64,000 nt of DNA from Intestinibacillus sp. Marseille-P6563 (GTDB lineage: Bacteria; Bacillota; Clostridia; Oscillospirales; Butyricicoccaceae), in contig NZ_UWOD01000002.1 in the NCBI RefSeq assembly GCF_900604335.1, forward strand, positions 372,001 through 436,000, given 5' to 3'. Both the position numbers and the translations under genes were made by a program. The notes beneath the pieces are model-generated. The model was not told the DNA's origin, did not search any database, and saw only the letters and a list, made by a program, of their open reading frames with translations. Positions 41,407 through 50,808 of this stretch are shown here, piece after piece; position 1 is the first letter of the stretch; each line of letters starts with the position of its first letter.

Positions 41407-42273
41407 TTAAATCTCCTCCTCATCGTCATCGTCGAACGCATCCGCACCAGTTGTGGTTGCGACCGCGGTTTTTTGCATGCTCAGTACCTTAATCCGGTAA
41501 TTAAAGACGGCAAAGAATCCGCCGACAACCGATGCGGCAATGAGGTTCAGACCCATGCAGGCTGCCAGAGTAAAACCAAACAGGAAGGTCAGCAGATCGA
41601 CCGGCTTGGTCGCTACCTGCTTGAGCAGGATGGCAATACCGACGGCCGGCAGCAGCGAACCGACCGTAAAGAGGGTCTTCATCGCAATGCCGTCCATGGG
41701 CAGGTATGCCTTCATCAGATCGACCATGTTGACGCCGACCTTGGTGATGATGAAGGTCGGGATAAACGAGCACAGAATATGTGAAATCCAGGGCAACCCC
41801 ATATCGACCAGATACAGCTTACGCAGGTTGCCTTTCTCCAGGGCCTTCCAGCCCATGTGCTGCCAGACCAGGTTGACGGTCGCGGTGCCGTAGAACAGAA
41901 CCGTGCCCAGCGTACCAACGGCCGAACCGAGGGTCACTGCCATAGCCTGCCCTTCCGCGCTTGCCGGGTCCAGACCCATGGAATGAACGGCAACAATCGA
42001 AAGCGGGATACCAATGTAAGAGATCGCACGCACATCAGCGGAAACCGTACCGCCGGGCGTAACGAGTGCAATGTAAACGACCTGAATGGCAGCGCCCAGA
42101 TAAATACCGGTCTGCACATCGCCCATAATCAGGCCGACCACCAGGCCCGCCACCAACGGACGGCCCAAGGTGTAGTTGCCGAGCACCGTGCCGCCCAAAC
42201 CGGGCATGGATGCCAGACAAGCAAACAATCCAAATAACGCGGCTTGCCATACTTGGATTTCCATAAAATCCAC
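41407..42273 (-). CDS. Mannose-family PTS component EIIC
   Basis: A 288-residue membrane protein of the EII-Sor family, with many hydrophobic helices and the motif GGTVLGNYTLGRPLVAGLVVG near the N-terminus (residues about 25-45). A Cys-free acidic tail (DDDDEEE) closes it. It pairs with the EIID just downstream and receives phosphate for its sugar from the EIIB upstream. Confidence 0.92.
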   Translation of the reverse strand: MDFMEIQVWQAALFGLFACLASMPGLGGTVLGNYTLGRPLVAGLVVGLIMGDVQTGIYLGAAIQVVYIALVTPGGTVSADVRAISYIGIPLSIVAVHSMGLDPASAEGQAMAVTLGSAVGTLGTVLFYGTATVNLVWQHMGWKALEKGNLRKLYLVDMGLPWISHILCSFIPTFIITKVGVNMVDLMKAYLPMDGIAMKTLFTVGSLLPAVGIAILLKQVATKPVDLLTFLFGFTLAACMGLNLIAASVVGGFFAVFNYRIKVLSMQKTAVATTTGADAFDDDDEEEI

Positions 42274-42341
42274 CTAACCTTTCTGTATAGCCCCTTTTTT
42301 GTCTTTTTCACAAACCCACAGCGCCGCTGCGGCGCTTGTTC

Positions 42342-42839
42342 TTATTTGTAGCCGAACTGGCCGCGGAACTTCTTCCAGTTGCCGATGGCGGCTTCCTTAA
42401 TCAGTGCAAACTCGACCTCGTAGCCCTTCTGCATGATCGCTTCGAGTGCATCGGCTTCTTCCTGAGTGATCGACTGGTTGTTGCCCAGCTTGGTTGCGCC
42501 TTCGCGGTCGTTGCACGGCCCGATGATGACCGTCTTGACTTCGCCGGGATCAAAGCCGTCGTCGACCAGAATGGCCTTCATGGTCTGAGGGTCCTTGGTG
42601 ATCAGGAAGTAGCGGTCCTTGCTGTCCAGCACCTTCTGGCACTTGGCCCGCCACTGGTCCAGCGTCCAGACAAAGGTTTTCTTGTCGCTGGCATTCTTGT
42701 AGGCCGCCTTGAGCACCGGGGTATTGGCTGCCTTGTCGTTGACGGCAATCAACCCGTCGCAGGGATATTCGAGCGCCCACCGGGTGCAGGTCTGGCCGTG
42801 GATCATACGGTCATCGACGCGGATAAATGAAATGGACAT
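42342..42839 (-). CDS. Mannose-family PTS component EIIB
   Basis: A 165-residue soluble phosphotransfer protein. ISFIRVDDRMIHGQ carries the phospho-histidine (His14) of the EIIB-Sor family. It takes phosphate from EIIA and passes it to the incoming sugar. The length and start are standard. It is encoded separately from EIIA, as in most Firmicute mannose-family systems. Confidence 0.93.
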   Translation of the reverse strand: MSISFIRVDDRMIHGQTCTRWALEYPCDGLIAVNDKAANTPVLKAAYKNASDKKTFVWTLDQWRAKCQKVLDSKDRYFLITKDPQTMKAILVDDGFDPGEVKTVIIGPCNDREGATKLGNNQSITQEEADALEAIMQKGYEVEFALIKEAAIGNWKKFRGQFGYK

Positions 42840-42856
42840 ATTTAATTTCCTCCCTT

Positions 42857-43282
42857 TTAAATATCGTCTTCGTCGCTGCTGCCCAGATCAAACTTTTTGA
42901 GTTGGCCGCAGCCTTCCTCGATCACTTCGTCGGCTACCTGTGCCAGCGGCGCTTCGGCGTCGGCAAATGCAGCCGTCAGAATCAGCGGCAGGTTCATGCC
43001 GCCGATGGCTACCGTGTGCTCCAGCATTCCCTTTTCGGTGAGTACCTCGAGCGCAGTTGTCAGCGGCGAGCCGCCAATGATGTCGGCAAACAGCAGGATT
43101 TCATCCTCCTGCGTCAAATCGGCTACCAAGTCCGCAAAGTTCTTGCGGAATGTGTCTACATCCATTCCGTCCAGCAGGCTGGTCGAGCGGATGTCGGTCC
43201 GGTCTGCGCCGGCCATCATGCCGACCGCGTTGTGAAGGCCCGGCGCAAAGGTGCCGTGGCTGACCAGAATCAGATATCGCAT
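42857..43282 (-). CDS. Mannose-family PTS component EIIA
   Basis: A 141-residue EIIA-Man protein. LVSHGTFAPGL near the start holds the active-site His9, phosphorylated by HPr. It is the first gene of the operon running leftward to the PHP gene. The ribosome binding site is AAGGGG at nine bases. The upstream gap carries a set of TGTCA half-sites that may be the regulator target. Confidence 0.92.
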   Translation of the reverse strand: MRYLILVSHGTFAPGLHNAVGMMAGADRTDIRSTSLLDGMDVDTFRKNFADLVADLTQEDEILLFADIIGGSPLTTALEVLTEKGMLEHTVAIGGMNLPLILTAAFADAEAPLAQVADEVIEEGCGQLKKFDLGSSDEDDI

Positions 43283-43308
43283 GTTGGTGAACCCCTTTCT
43301 CTTTTTGT

Positions 43309-43401
43309 TGACACTATCTTATCAATTTCCTCTGGGCATTTCATCTGCACTTTGTCATGGATGTTTGATGACACCCATCCTATTTTGCATGACAATTGTC
43401 A
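43309..43401. promoter_or_regulatory. Cluster of TGTCA/TGACA half-sites ahead of the PTS operon
   Basis: TGACA at 43309, TGTCA at 43353, TGACA at 43369, and a perfect palindrome TGACAATTGTCA at 43390-43401 fill the gap between EIIA and the terminator. Repeated half-sites suggest binding of a dimeric regulator, possibly the NarL-type response regulator encoded just upstream. No clear -10/-35 was assigned. Confidence 0.4.
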
Positions 43402-43421
43402 CCCGCTTTGTTGGAAACATC

Positions 43422-43470
43422 AAAAAAACCGGCCCCCATTTTGGCAGTTTGCCAAAACAGGGCCGGTTTT
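43422..43470 (-). terminator. Terminator of the two-component/binding-protein operon
   Basis: A long two-part stem (AAAACCGGCCC at 43425-43435 with 43460-43470, plus an inner TTTTGGCA/TGCCAAAA pair) followed by T on the minus strand ends the operon 17 bases after the solute-binding protein. Confidence 0.82.
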
Positions 43471-43486
43471 CCAGCCTTTGGGCCTT

Positions 43487-44788
43487 TTAACTTTGCAAAT
43501 ATTCATCCAGTTCGCGCTGCACCCGCAGCAGCTGCAACGACAAGTTGTGGTCGTCCTGCATGGCCGTATCCACCAGGCTTTCGGCCAGCAGCAATGCCTG
43601 ATCATACGAGCGGAAATGCGGGGCCGTGGTGGCCTGCTCCATGGCGTCGGACAGCAGTTCCAGCCCGAGCTGACTTTCCCCAGGGGTGTCATGCCGCAGA
43701 ATCTGCTGGATTTCTTCCGACTGGGTGACCCGCCGCAGCGCGGACACGCCGTGCGAATCGGTATACAGCATGGACTGGGTTTGCTCGGAACAGGTCAGCT
43801 CCTTGAGAAAATCCCACGCCAGTGGATTTTGCGAACGGCTGCTGATGGCCGCGAGCACGGTGCTCAGTTCCGACCGGCCGGTGCCGGACGGCCCGCCGGG
43901 CATCTGGATGCAGTCCCACTCAAAGTCGGAATACCGCTTGATGCGCCAGGGATATGGCTGATAAGTCCGGTAATCGGAAAACAGGAAGGGCCGAAAGGCC
44001 ACGTGCCCTTCGTCAAAGCTGCGCGCGGTAATGTCGCAGTCCGCATAAAGCTGCTCCAGCTTTTGCGCAAAGGCAACCGCCTCGACCGATGCTGGTTCAG
44101 CGATGCGCGAGCGGCTGCCGTCGGCAGCGAACAGCGCGGCTTCATTGGACGCCAGCGCGTTCCGCCAGGTGTAACCGTAGCTGCCGAACTGGTCGATGAC
44201 GCCATCCCCGTCGGTGTCGCGGGTGATTTTCTGACAGATCGTATAAAAATCATCCCAGGTCCAGTCGTTTTCGGGCACCGGGATGCCTTCGCTCTCGAGC
44301 AGCGTTTTGTTGACAAACATCAGCGTCGGCACGCATTCATACGGCAGCGCATACTGCACCCCATCGACCGCGCCGCTGTCCAGGGCGGCACTGTAAAAGT
44401 CTGTGCGGGACACATCCGGGTCGCTCGCAATCAGCCCGTCGAGCGGCTGCAAGGCGTCCAGTTCGGCCAGCATGCCGAAATCCTCGGGCAGCACCAAAAA
44501 CACGTCGGGTTCTTGGCCCATCAGATATTCCCCGGCCAGCCATTCGGAGTAGTCCCGCTTTAAAATGCCGCTGGTATACTCCACCCGCACGCCGGGATGT
44601 TCTTCCTCAAACCGCTCGATGGCCGCGTCAATAATCGCATAACAGTTGCCCAGCGGAGCATCCCAATAGCTGCCCGCCAAAAAACCGACCGTCAGCACGG
44701 TTTCCTGCGCGGCAGCATAAGCGGACAGTCCGACGCACCCAGCTGCCACCAGCACCATGGCGGCTATGCGTTCCAGCCATCGCCTCAT
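43487..44788 (-). CDS. Extracellular solute-binding protein, family 1
   Basis: A 433-residue sugar-binding protein. The N-terminus (MRRWLERIAAMVLVAAGCVGL) is a signal sequence that may be a lipoprotein signal with Cys18. The body has the family 1 pattern of maltose/glycerol-phosphate binding proteins. I start it at 44788, which overlaps the response-regulator stop (ATGA). No ABC permease or ATPase gene accompanies it, so it may serve signalling with the coupled histidine kinase rather than transport. Confidence 0.83.
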   Translation of the reverse strand: MRRWLERIAAMVLVAAGCVGLSAYAAAQETVLTVGFLAGSYWDAPLGNCYAIIDAAIERFEEEHPGVRVEYTSGILKRDYSEWLAGEYLMGQEPDVFLVLPEDFGMLAELDALQPLDGLIASDPDVSRTDFYSAALDSGAVDGVQYALPYECVPTLMFVNKTLLESEGIPVPENDWTWDDFYTICQKITRDTDGDGVIDQFGSYGYTWRNALASNEAALFAADGSRSRIAEPASVEAVAFAQKLEQLYADCDITARSFDEGHVAFRPFLFSDYRTYQPYPWRIKRYSDFEWDCIQMPGGPSGTGRSELSTVLAAISSRSQNPLAWDFLKELTCSEQTQSMLYTDSHGVSALRRVTQSEEIQQILRHDTPGESQLGLELLSDAMEQATTAPHFRSYDQALLLAESLVDTAMQDDHNLSLQLLRVQRELDEYLQS

Positions 44789-45462
44789 GGCCGGCCTCCA
44801 AACGGCTGGGTCGCCGTACCGGTCTGTACCGACCAGATGGCCAGCTGGGTGCGGTCCCGCAGCGCCAGCTTGCTTAAAATCGAACTGATGTAATTGCGCA
44901 CCGTGCCTTCGGACAGGCACAAAGCAGCGGCAATCTCCTTATTGGACAGGCCGCACCCGACCTCACGGATGATCTTCCACTCATTTTCCTGCAAGTCGGC
45001 GGTCTGCTTTTCGTCCACACTGACCTGCATGCTGCCGCGCGCCATGCGGCCAAACATCTCAATGGCTTTGGATGCCACACCGGGCGTAATGATCGAGCCG
45101 CCGCGCATAACTTCGCGCACAGCGCTGGCCAAATCGGCCACCGACACGCCTTTGAGCAGATACCCGGACGCCCCATAGCGCAGCGCGCCGAACACATAGT
45201 CGTCGTCATCAAAAGTGGTCAGGATAATCACCTTGATCTGCGGATGGGCGGCTTTGATCAGCCGGGTACACTCCACCCCATCCACCTCGGGCATGCGCAC
45301 ATCCATCAGCACCACATCGGGCTTTTGGCTGCGCACCATTTCGATGGCTTCCCGGCCATTGGCCGCCGCGCCGACCATCTGAATGTCCGGCTGTGCGTCC
45401 AGCACGAAACTCAAACTTTGCCGAATGAGTTCCTGGTCATCTGCAATCAGCACACGAATCAT
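44785..45462 (-). CDS. Response regulator, NarL/FixJ family
   Basis: A 225-residue regulator with an N-terminal receiver domain (acidic residues Asp8-Asp9, phospho-acceptor Asp54 in VVLMDVRMPE, Lys near 104) and a C-terminal LuxR-type helix-turn-helix (LSNKEIAAALCLSEGTVRNYISSI). Its gene overlaps the kinase gene and the binding-protein gene by four bases on each side. Targets may include the mannose-family PTS operon downstream. Confidence 0.92.
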   Translation of the reverse strand: MIRVLIADDQELIRQSLSFVLDAQPDIQMVGAAANGREAIEMVRSQKPDVVLMDVRMPEVDGVECTRLIKAAHPQIKVIILTTFDDDDYVFGALRYGASGYLLKGVSVADLASAVREVMRGGSIITPGVASKAIEMFGRMARGSMQVSVDEKQTADLQENEWKIIREVGCGLSNKEIAAALCLSEGTVRNYISSILSKLALRDRTQLAIWSVQTGTATQPFGGRP

Positions 45463-46766
45463 ATTTCATCCCCCCATCGAAGCGGTATGGTTGCCTGAAT
45501 GCGGAATCCATCCCCGCCGCTGAACTGTAAACTTCCACCGAGCAGCCGCAATCTTTCGCGCATGTGACGCAAGCCGAAACCCGGCTCGATCTGCCCGCAT
45601 CCGACGCCGTTGTCCTGCACGACAATGGACAACTGCCGGTCCTGACCGAACAAATTCACTTCAATCCGGGTGGCATGTCCGTGGCGAATGGCATTGGTCA
45701 CGCTCTCCTGCACAATGCGGTACACCGCATCCTCCTCATCCGAGGACAGCCGCATATCGGTCGGCTGCATAAAAAGTTCAATATTGGCGTGCGAGGTCTG
45801 CTGCATCTCCTGACACATCTTGACCAGCGCTTCGGACAGCTGAAATCGTTCGAGTGCATCCGGCCGCAGGGCGCTGACCGACCGGCGCACCTCGTTGATG
45901 CCGGCCCGCGCCGTTTCGGCGATGAGTTCCATCTGTTTGCGCGCCATTTCGGGTGAAATGTCCATCATCTGGATGCAGGCATCGGCCCCGGCCGTGATGC
46001 CGGTCAGGGCATGGCCCAGGGTATCGTGGATTTCACGCGCCAGACGGTTGCGTTCCCGGGTTTCCGCCATGCGTTCACTCTGCGCCGCATAGGCTTTGAG
46101 CTGCCCATTGAGCACCGACAACTGGTCGTTTGCATGCGCCAGTTCGCCGTTTAGGCGGCGAATGGCGGCATTTTCTTCGGTGCGCTGTCCTACTAGCAAT
46201 ACCATATATCCCACAAATAAAATCAAGTTGAGCGTGCTGAGCAGCCCGATCGCGGTCTGCATGAGCTGCTGGGCCTGTCCTTCGTAATAGGCCAGATATT
46301 CGGACAAGGGCACCATGCTCAGCATGGCCTGCAAAACATCCAGACTGGTCAGCAGATACAGCCCGGTCATGGCCGCTAAAAACAGCACCCGCCCCCGGCC
46401 GTGCAGACCATTGACCAGGTTCACCACGCAAAGCAGCAGCAACCCGGTATCTTCCAAGTGCAGCGTCAAAATGACTACCACAGCAAACAGCGGTTCGAGC
46501 AGGAAGGCCGACCGACCATTACCCAGCCGTCCATACCGATACAGGAAGTCCACCACCAAAAAGGCCACAAACCCGACGACTGCCAGCGAAAAACTCCAGG
46601 GCGGCGCCGGAACATCGCTCAGTCCCTGCAAAAAATCAATGCTTTCCGCGCGGTGCATGGCCCGCCAGGGCGTCAGCATAAACACAGCACACAAAAACAG
46701 GGTCAGCGCCAAGTTGATCAGCACCATGGTCTGCCGCAGCAGTGTCAGGCCATCGCCTTTTTGCAT
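45459..46766 (-). CDS. Sensor histidine kinase, NarL-type (HisKA_3)
   Basis: A 435-residue kinase. About six hydrophobic segments fill the first 210 residues, followed by a coiled coil, the phospho-histidine motif ERNRLAREIHDTLGHA and a GHKL ATPase domain with N (QESVTNAIRHG) and G boxes (DNGVGCG, GFGLRHMRERL). I use the ATG at 46766, preceded by GGGGGG at eight bases. Little extracellular sequence is available for ligand binding, so the sugar-binding proteins encoded on both sides may present the signal. Confidence 0.9.
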   Translation of the reverse strand: MQKGDGLTLLRQTMVLINLALTLFLCAVFMLTPWRAMHRAESIDFLQGLSDVPAPPWSFSLAVVGFVAFLVVDFLYRYGRLGNGRSAFLLEPLFAVVVILTLHLEDTGLLLLCVVNLVNGLHGRGRVLFLAAMTGLYLLTSLDVLQAMLSMVPLSEYLAYYEGQAQQLMQTAIGLLSTLNLILFVGYMVLLVGQRTEENAAIRRLNGELAHANDQLSVLNGQLKAYAAQSERMAETRERNRLAREIHDTLGHALTGITAGADACIQMMDISPEMARKQMELIAETARAGINEVRRSVSALRPDALERFQLSEALVKMCQEMQQTSHANIELFMQPTDMRLSSDEEDAVYRIVQESVTNAIRHGHATRIEVNLFGQDRQLSIVVQDNGVGCGQIEPGFGLRHMRERLRLLGGSLQFSGGDGFRIQATIPLRWGDEI

Positions 46767-46782
46767 CCCATATCCCCCCTTT

Positions 46783-47727
46783 TTATTGCCAGCCATCCGA
46801 GCCAAACTGATTGACATTCTCTTCGGTAATGAGTTTCACCGGCACGGTAATCACCTTGTCATAGGGCTCGCCTTCCAAAATCTGATACGCTACCTGCGCG
46901 GTCGTCTGTCCGATTTGGATGGGCGACTGCGCCACGGTCGCGGTCATGACCCCTTCATAAATCATATTTTTCGCTTCCGGCGCGCCGTCCACCCCATACA
47001 CCAGCGTGTTTTCCAGGGTTCCGTATTCTTCCAACGCCGCCATGGCTCCCAGCGCAGACGGGTCGTTGAGCGCCATGACTACATCGATGGCCGGCTGCTC
47101 TTCCAGCAGCTTGCGCAGCGCCGGCATGGCCAGTTCCAACTGCCCCTCGCAGTCGGCCTGGCCGACGATTTCATACGCCGGATGCTCGGCCAAGGTATCG
47201 CAAAACCCCTGAATGCGGTCGACTGCCGACTGCGCCGCAGCATGTTCGAGCAGCACAATATGGGCCGAATCCCGGGTGCGCATGAGATGCTCGGCACACA
47301 GCACCCCGGCTCCATAATTATCCGAAGCGATTGTACAGGTCACGAGCGACGGGTCACTCACCTGCGAATCGACGATCACAACCGGCACACCGGCATCGCG
47401 GGCTTCCTCCAAAGCCGGACGAATTTGCTGAAAATCGACCGGATTGATGACCAGCAAATCAATATCGCTGGCCAACAATTCATGAATCTGCGCATTTTGT
47501 TTCTCCTGGTCGAGCGCTGGGTCCCGCGTCAGCAGAATATCCCCCTGGCTTTCGATCATGAGCCGCAATTCCTCATCGATGACGCTGTAAAATGGATTGT
47601 TCATGGTCATATAGGTTGCGCCAATGCGAATGCTGTCCTGCTGTCCAGCGGGCTGCTGCATGGTCAGGTACAGCCAGACCGCGAGCGCGGCCGCACACAG
47701 GCCTAGGAATACCCGTCTCCATCCCAT
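46783..47727 (-). CDS. Periplasmic-type sugar-binding protein (ribose/galactose family)
   Basis: A 314-residue protein with one N-terminal membrane anchor or signal (about 5-23) and a type I periplasmic binding fold: IGATYMTMNNPFY, DLLVINPVD, PVVIVDSQV and VMALNDPSALGAMAAL. It resembles RbsB/YtfQ proteins that bind sugars outside the membrane. It is the first gene of the operon with kinase, regulator and a second binding protein, and no ABC genes are present. The role is probably sensing, as in kinase systems that use binding proteins as co-receptors. Confidence 0.85.
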   Translation of the reverse strand: MGWRRVFLGLCAAALAVWLYLTMQQPAGQQDSIRIGATYMTMNNPFYSVIDEELRLMIESQGDILLTRDPALDQEKQNAQIHELLASDIDLLVINPVDFQQIRPALEEARDAGVPVVIVDSQVSDPSLVTCTIASDNYGAGVLCAEHLMRTRDSAHIVLLEHAAAQSAVDRIQGFCDTLAEHPAYEIVGQADCEGQLELAMPALRKLLEEQPAIDVVMALNDPSALGAMAALEEYGTLENTLVYGVDGAPEAKNMIYEGVMTATVAQSPIQIGQTTAQVAYQILEGEPYDKVITVPVKLITEENVNQFGSDGWQ

Positions 47728-47751
47728 CCTGATTTCCCCTTTTTTGTTTTT

Positions 47752-47757
47752 ATTATA
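47752..47757 (-). promoter_or_regulatory. Extended -10 element of the sensor operon
   Basis: A perfect TATAAT with TGC directly upstream lies 25 bases ahead of the sugar-binding protein start. No good -35 is seen at 16-18 bases, which extended -10 promoters tolerate. Confidence 0.55.
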
Positions 47758-47808
47758 GCATGTCAGTTGGGGCAAGGAAAGTCCCTCGGTTTTTTCATCC
47801 AGCCAAAG

Positions 47809-47848
47809 AAAACGGCCGAACTGGTTTTGTACACCAGTTCGGCCGTTT
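47809..47848 (-). terminator. Terminator of the chemoreceptor gene
   Basis: A 15-bp stem (47810-47824 with 47834-47848) is followed by TTTTC on the minus strand, shortly after the stop at 47864. Confidence 0.85.
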
Positions 47849-47863
47849 CGTATTATAACCGAA

Positions 47864-49984
47864 TCAATATTTATCCGTATAATCCATGCTGTCTGGATAC
47901 TCTACCGGCGCCGAAGGCTGCGGCGCGGAGGGAATCGTCTGCTCAAAAGAAGGTGTTGGCAGCTGGCTTTCCGCATCCGGAAGAACAAAATGACTGATCA
48001 TAGATTTCAGCATCTGTGCCTGGCCGGACAATTCTTCGCTGGCCGCTGCACTTTCCTCTGCGGTTGCAGAGTTGGTCTGCACAACTTCGGAAATCTGATT
48101 GACGCCAATGGAAACTTCTTTCAGGTGCTCAGCCTGATCCTGATAATCGTGCGTGACACGTTCAACTGCAGAAACCACTTCATCCGAGCTGACAGCAACC
48201 ATGCTGAGCGCATCGGCGGTAGCCCGAGCAATGCTTTCTCCCTTGTTGACCGCTTGCACCGACTGGGCAATCAGTTCGTTGGTTTCCTGCGCAGCATCTG
48301 CGCTCTTGCCTGCCAGATTGCGCACTTCATCTGCAACTACGGCAAAGCCCTTGCCTGCTGCACCGGCGCGAGCTGCTTCGACCGCAGCATTGAGTGCCAG
48401 AATGTTGGTCTGGAATGCAATATCATCAATGGTCTTGATAATCTTGCTGATCGCCGTAGAATGCTGGCTGATATCCTGCATTGCAGCGAGCATATCCTGC
48501 ATTTGTCCATTGCTGGTGCTCATCTGGTTCTTGACTTCGTTGAGCTGATCGATCATCTGACCGGCCTGCTGTGCCCCTTCGGTGACCTTTTCGTTCAGGG
48601 TCTGCACGGTGCTGGACAGTTCCTGCACTGCGGACGCTTGTTCGGTTGCGCCCTGTGCCAATGCTTGTGCACCGCTGGCAATTTGATCCGATCCCATATT
48701 GACCTGTGCCGCAGACGTGGCAATGCTGGACAGCGTTTCCGACAGGTTCTTCTGAATCCGCAACAATGCGTCCTTGAGCTTGGCAAACTCGCCACGATAA
48801 TCATACTGCAATTCGAATACCAGATTGCCTCGTCCAATCTGGTCCAGAACCGCGGCCAGCTCGTCAATGTATTGAATATAAGTTTTGAGGCGTTCTACAA
48901 TGCGCAAGGTGGACTGACCCAGACGCGCCACTTCGTCATGGCCCTTTACCTGATACTCTACATCCAATTCGCCATCGGCCAGTTGTCTTGCGACCGTATC
49001 CAGCCGCTTGAGCGGACGAATGATCGAAATTGCCAACAGGACGACGATGATCGCCAGCAAGATCGCGCAAACGACAAAGCAGATGACAATGGTATGTACT
49101 GTGTCGTTCACATGGCTTTCAAATTCTTCCGCCGGTAAAATACCGAGCGTTTCATATCCAATATCATCGAGGGCCGCTACACTGCCATAGTACGGAGTCC
49201 CCTGCCGGGTATACGCCATACCTTGCACATCGCTGCGGTTGGACAGCGCCTCCTGCATGTTGGAGGAATACTGTGCTTCTTCAATCGTCGTACCGACGAC
49301 CGTAGAATCCGGATGATAAATAATCATACCAGAGGAGTCGATCAATGTGATATAACCGGTTTCACCAACCACGATGGAATCCAGAATCTTACTCAGCTGA
49401 CTGGTGGAAACATCCACACCTACGACACCGATCATGCTGCTATTGCTCATAATCGGGCTCACGACGCTGATGACCATTTCCCCTGTTCCGGTATCCACAT
49501 AAGCGCCAGTGACTGTCGTCTTCTGTTCCTGCTCGCTACGCGTGTACCATTCCCGCGTCGAAAAGTCCACATCCGCCGAGGTAATCCGGCTGTTATCGGA
49601 GTACACCAACTCTTGCAGGCCTACATCCGCGAACCAGACGCCAAGCACGTTATCCTGATACTTCTGCTGGATTCTCTGCAGTTCTGTAAGCATACCGGAG
49701 AAATATACGGAGCTGTCCAGCGTGGTTTTTGCCTGATCGGCTGCCAAACCGGCAATCTCCGGCGAACAGACCATGGTATCAACAACACCATAATATTGCT
49801 TTAAAAATGCGTTTACCTGATGCGTACCAGCTTCTGCTTGTGAAGTCAAATTTTTTGTGACCATTTGCTCCACTGTGCCAGAAATCTGTATCCCGAGTAA
49901 CACTCCAATACCGCTCAAAACTAAAATGAGTGGTATCAGAATCCCCAACATGAGTTTTTGCGCTATCCCTAGTTTCACGATCAT
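47864..49984 (-). CDS. Methyl-accepting chemotaxis protein
   Basis: A 706-residue chemoreceptor. An N-terminal membrane helix (about 8-32), an extracellular dCache-type ligand domain (about 35-295), a second helix (about 300-325), a HAMP domain and a long cytoplasmic signalling coiled coil are present. The hairpin tip reads [20 protein letters not shown], the hallmark of chemoreceptors. It signals through CheW/CheA to the flagellar motor and agrees with the flagellin gene in this window. The ATG follows GGGAGGG. The ligand is unknown. Confidence 0.93.
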   Translation of the reverse strand: MIVKLGIAQKLMLGILIPLILVLSGIGVLLGIQISGTVEQMVTKNLTSQAEAGTHQVNAFLKQYYGVVDTMVCSPEIAGLAADQAKTTLDSSVYFSGMLTELQRIQQKYQDNVLGVWFADVGLQELVYSDNSRITSADVDFSTREWYTRSEQEQKTTVTGAYVDTGTGEMVISVVSPIMSNSSMIGVVGVDVSTSQLSKILDSIVVGETGYITLIDSSGMIIYHPDSTVVGTTIEEAQYSSNMQEALSNRSDVQGMAYTRQGTPYYGSVAALDDIGYETLGILPAEEFESHVNDTVHTIVICFVVCAILLAIIVVLLAISIIRPLKRLDTVARQLADGELDVEYQVKGHDEVARLGQSTLRIVERLKTYIQYIDELAAVLDQIGRGNLVFELQYDYRGEFAKLKDALLRIQKNLSETLSSIATSAAQVNMGSDQIASGAQALAQGATEQASAVQELSSTVQTLNEKVTEGAQQAGQMIDQLNEVKNQMSTSNGQMQDMLAAMQDISQHSTAISKIIKTIDDIAFQTNILALNAAVEAARAGAAGKGFAVVADEVRNLAGKSADAAQETNELIAQSVQAVNKGESIARATADALSMVAVSSDEVVSAVERVTHDYQDQAEHLKEVSIGVNQISEVVQTNSATAEESAAASEELSGQAQMLKSMISHFVLPDAESQLPTPSFEQTIPSAPQPSAPVEYPDSMDYTDKY

Positions 49985-50180
49985 TCCCTCCCTTTTCTCT
50001 TTTTTCATCGCGAAACAAATTATTGTATATAACAGCAATAATCTATTTATAGAATCGGATATTTTTTGTGATTTATAACAGTTATTTCCGAAAGAAATTT
50101 AATTTCGTGATTTCGATCTGTTGACAGCTTTTCGAATGCCAATTCAAAGGAAAACATAAGCCCTTCCGTGCATACACCGT

Positions 50181-50546
50181 TTAGTAAAGGATCCACCAAT
50201 ACTCCACGAGTTTGCGGTATTGATTTCCTTTCGGGGAAAGCTTTCCATATTTTCGCACGGCTCGACTGGTTTTTCTTTTGAGGTATTTCTGCGTGCCGCT
50301 GCGCTTGGGATACTTTATGTATTTTCCGGAATAGAGCAAAGTCTTACCGTCAAAGCCGTCGGGAATATAGCCGATATGCGGCGCATAGCCCACATGCTGA
50401 ATCAAAAAAAGCAGCCGGTCCATATGCTTTTTCTCCTGCTGGCGACGGTATTGCCTATCTCGTCTGCCGGATACCTGCTGAGGATTTTCATGCTCCATCT
50501 GTTCTTGAATCTCGGCGATCGGCTTGTTTTGTTCGATTTCTGTCAT
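50181..50546 (-). CDS. Small basic hypothetical protein, mobile-element style
   Basis: A 121-residue basic protein. The N-terminus is Glu/Gln-rich; the C-terminus has KYLKRKTSRAVRKYGKLSP and ends in EYWWILY. Short proteins with such basic KR-rich and terminal YWW patterns are found in prophages and conjugative elements of Clostridia, from memory. The start is uncertain: the ATG at 50546 has only a weak binding site but overlaps the end of the small upstream gene, so coupling is possible. Confidence 0.45.
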   Translation of the reverse strand: MTEIEQNKPIAEIQEQMEHENPQQVSGRRDRQYRRQQEKKHMDRLLFLIQHVGYAPHIGYIPDGFDGKTLLYSGKYIKYPKRSGTQKYLKRKTSRAVRKYGKLSPKGNQYRKLVEYWWILY

Positions 50547-50670
50547 ATGCTTTTCGATTTGGTACAGTACGGGTAACCGGGCAAAGTCCTTGCCAGGAGC
50601 CACGCTGTTTGGCGTGGTATTCCCGTTGTTGTTTCTTACTTTGTTTGTGTAACGGCACCATTTGTATCAT
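50488..50670 (-). CDS. Very small basic hypothetical protein
   Basis: A 60-residue basic protein (KQSKKQQREYHAKQRGSW, then NPVTRTVPNRK-like sequence). The ATG at 50670 has GGAGGG seven bases upstream, which is the main support. The pattern resembles small proteins encoded beside the partner downstream in clostridial mobile elements. The 3' end overlaps the next gene by 59 bases. Function unknown. Confidence 0.5.
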   Translation of the reverse strand: MIQMVPLHKQSKKQQREYHAKQRGSWQGLCPVTRTVPNRKAYDRNRTKQADRRDSRTDGA

Positions 50671-50739
50671 CGTTTTCCCTCCGTTTTGTATCTTTTCGAT
50701 CCCTTTTATGACAACTGCATTACAGTTTCCGCAAGAGTG

Positions 50740-50768
50740 TTGCAACCCCGCGCTCAATCGGATATAGT
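50740..50768 (+). promoter_or_regulatory. Promoter of the XRE-type regulator
   Basis: TTGCAA (50740-50745) is followed after 17 bases by TATAGT (50763-50768), 40 bases before the ATG. Confidence 0.6.
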
Positions 50769-50808
50769 ATTCAACAACATTGTCTTTGCAAGAATGGAGG
50801 CTGTCTTT

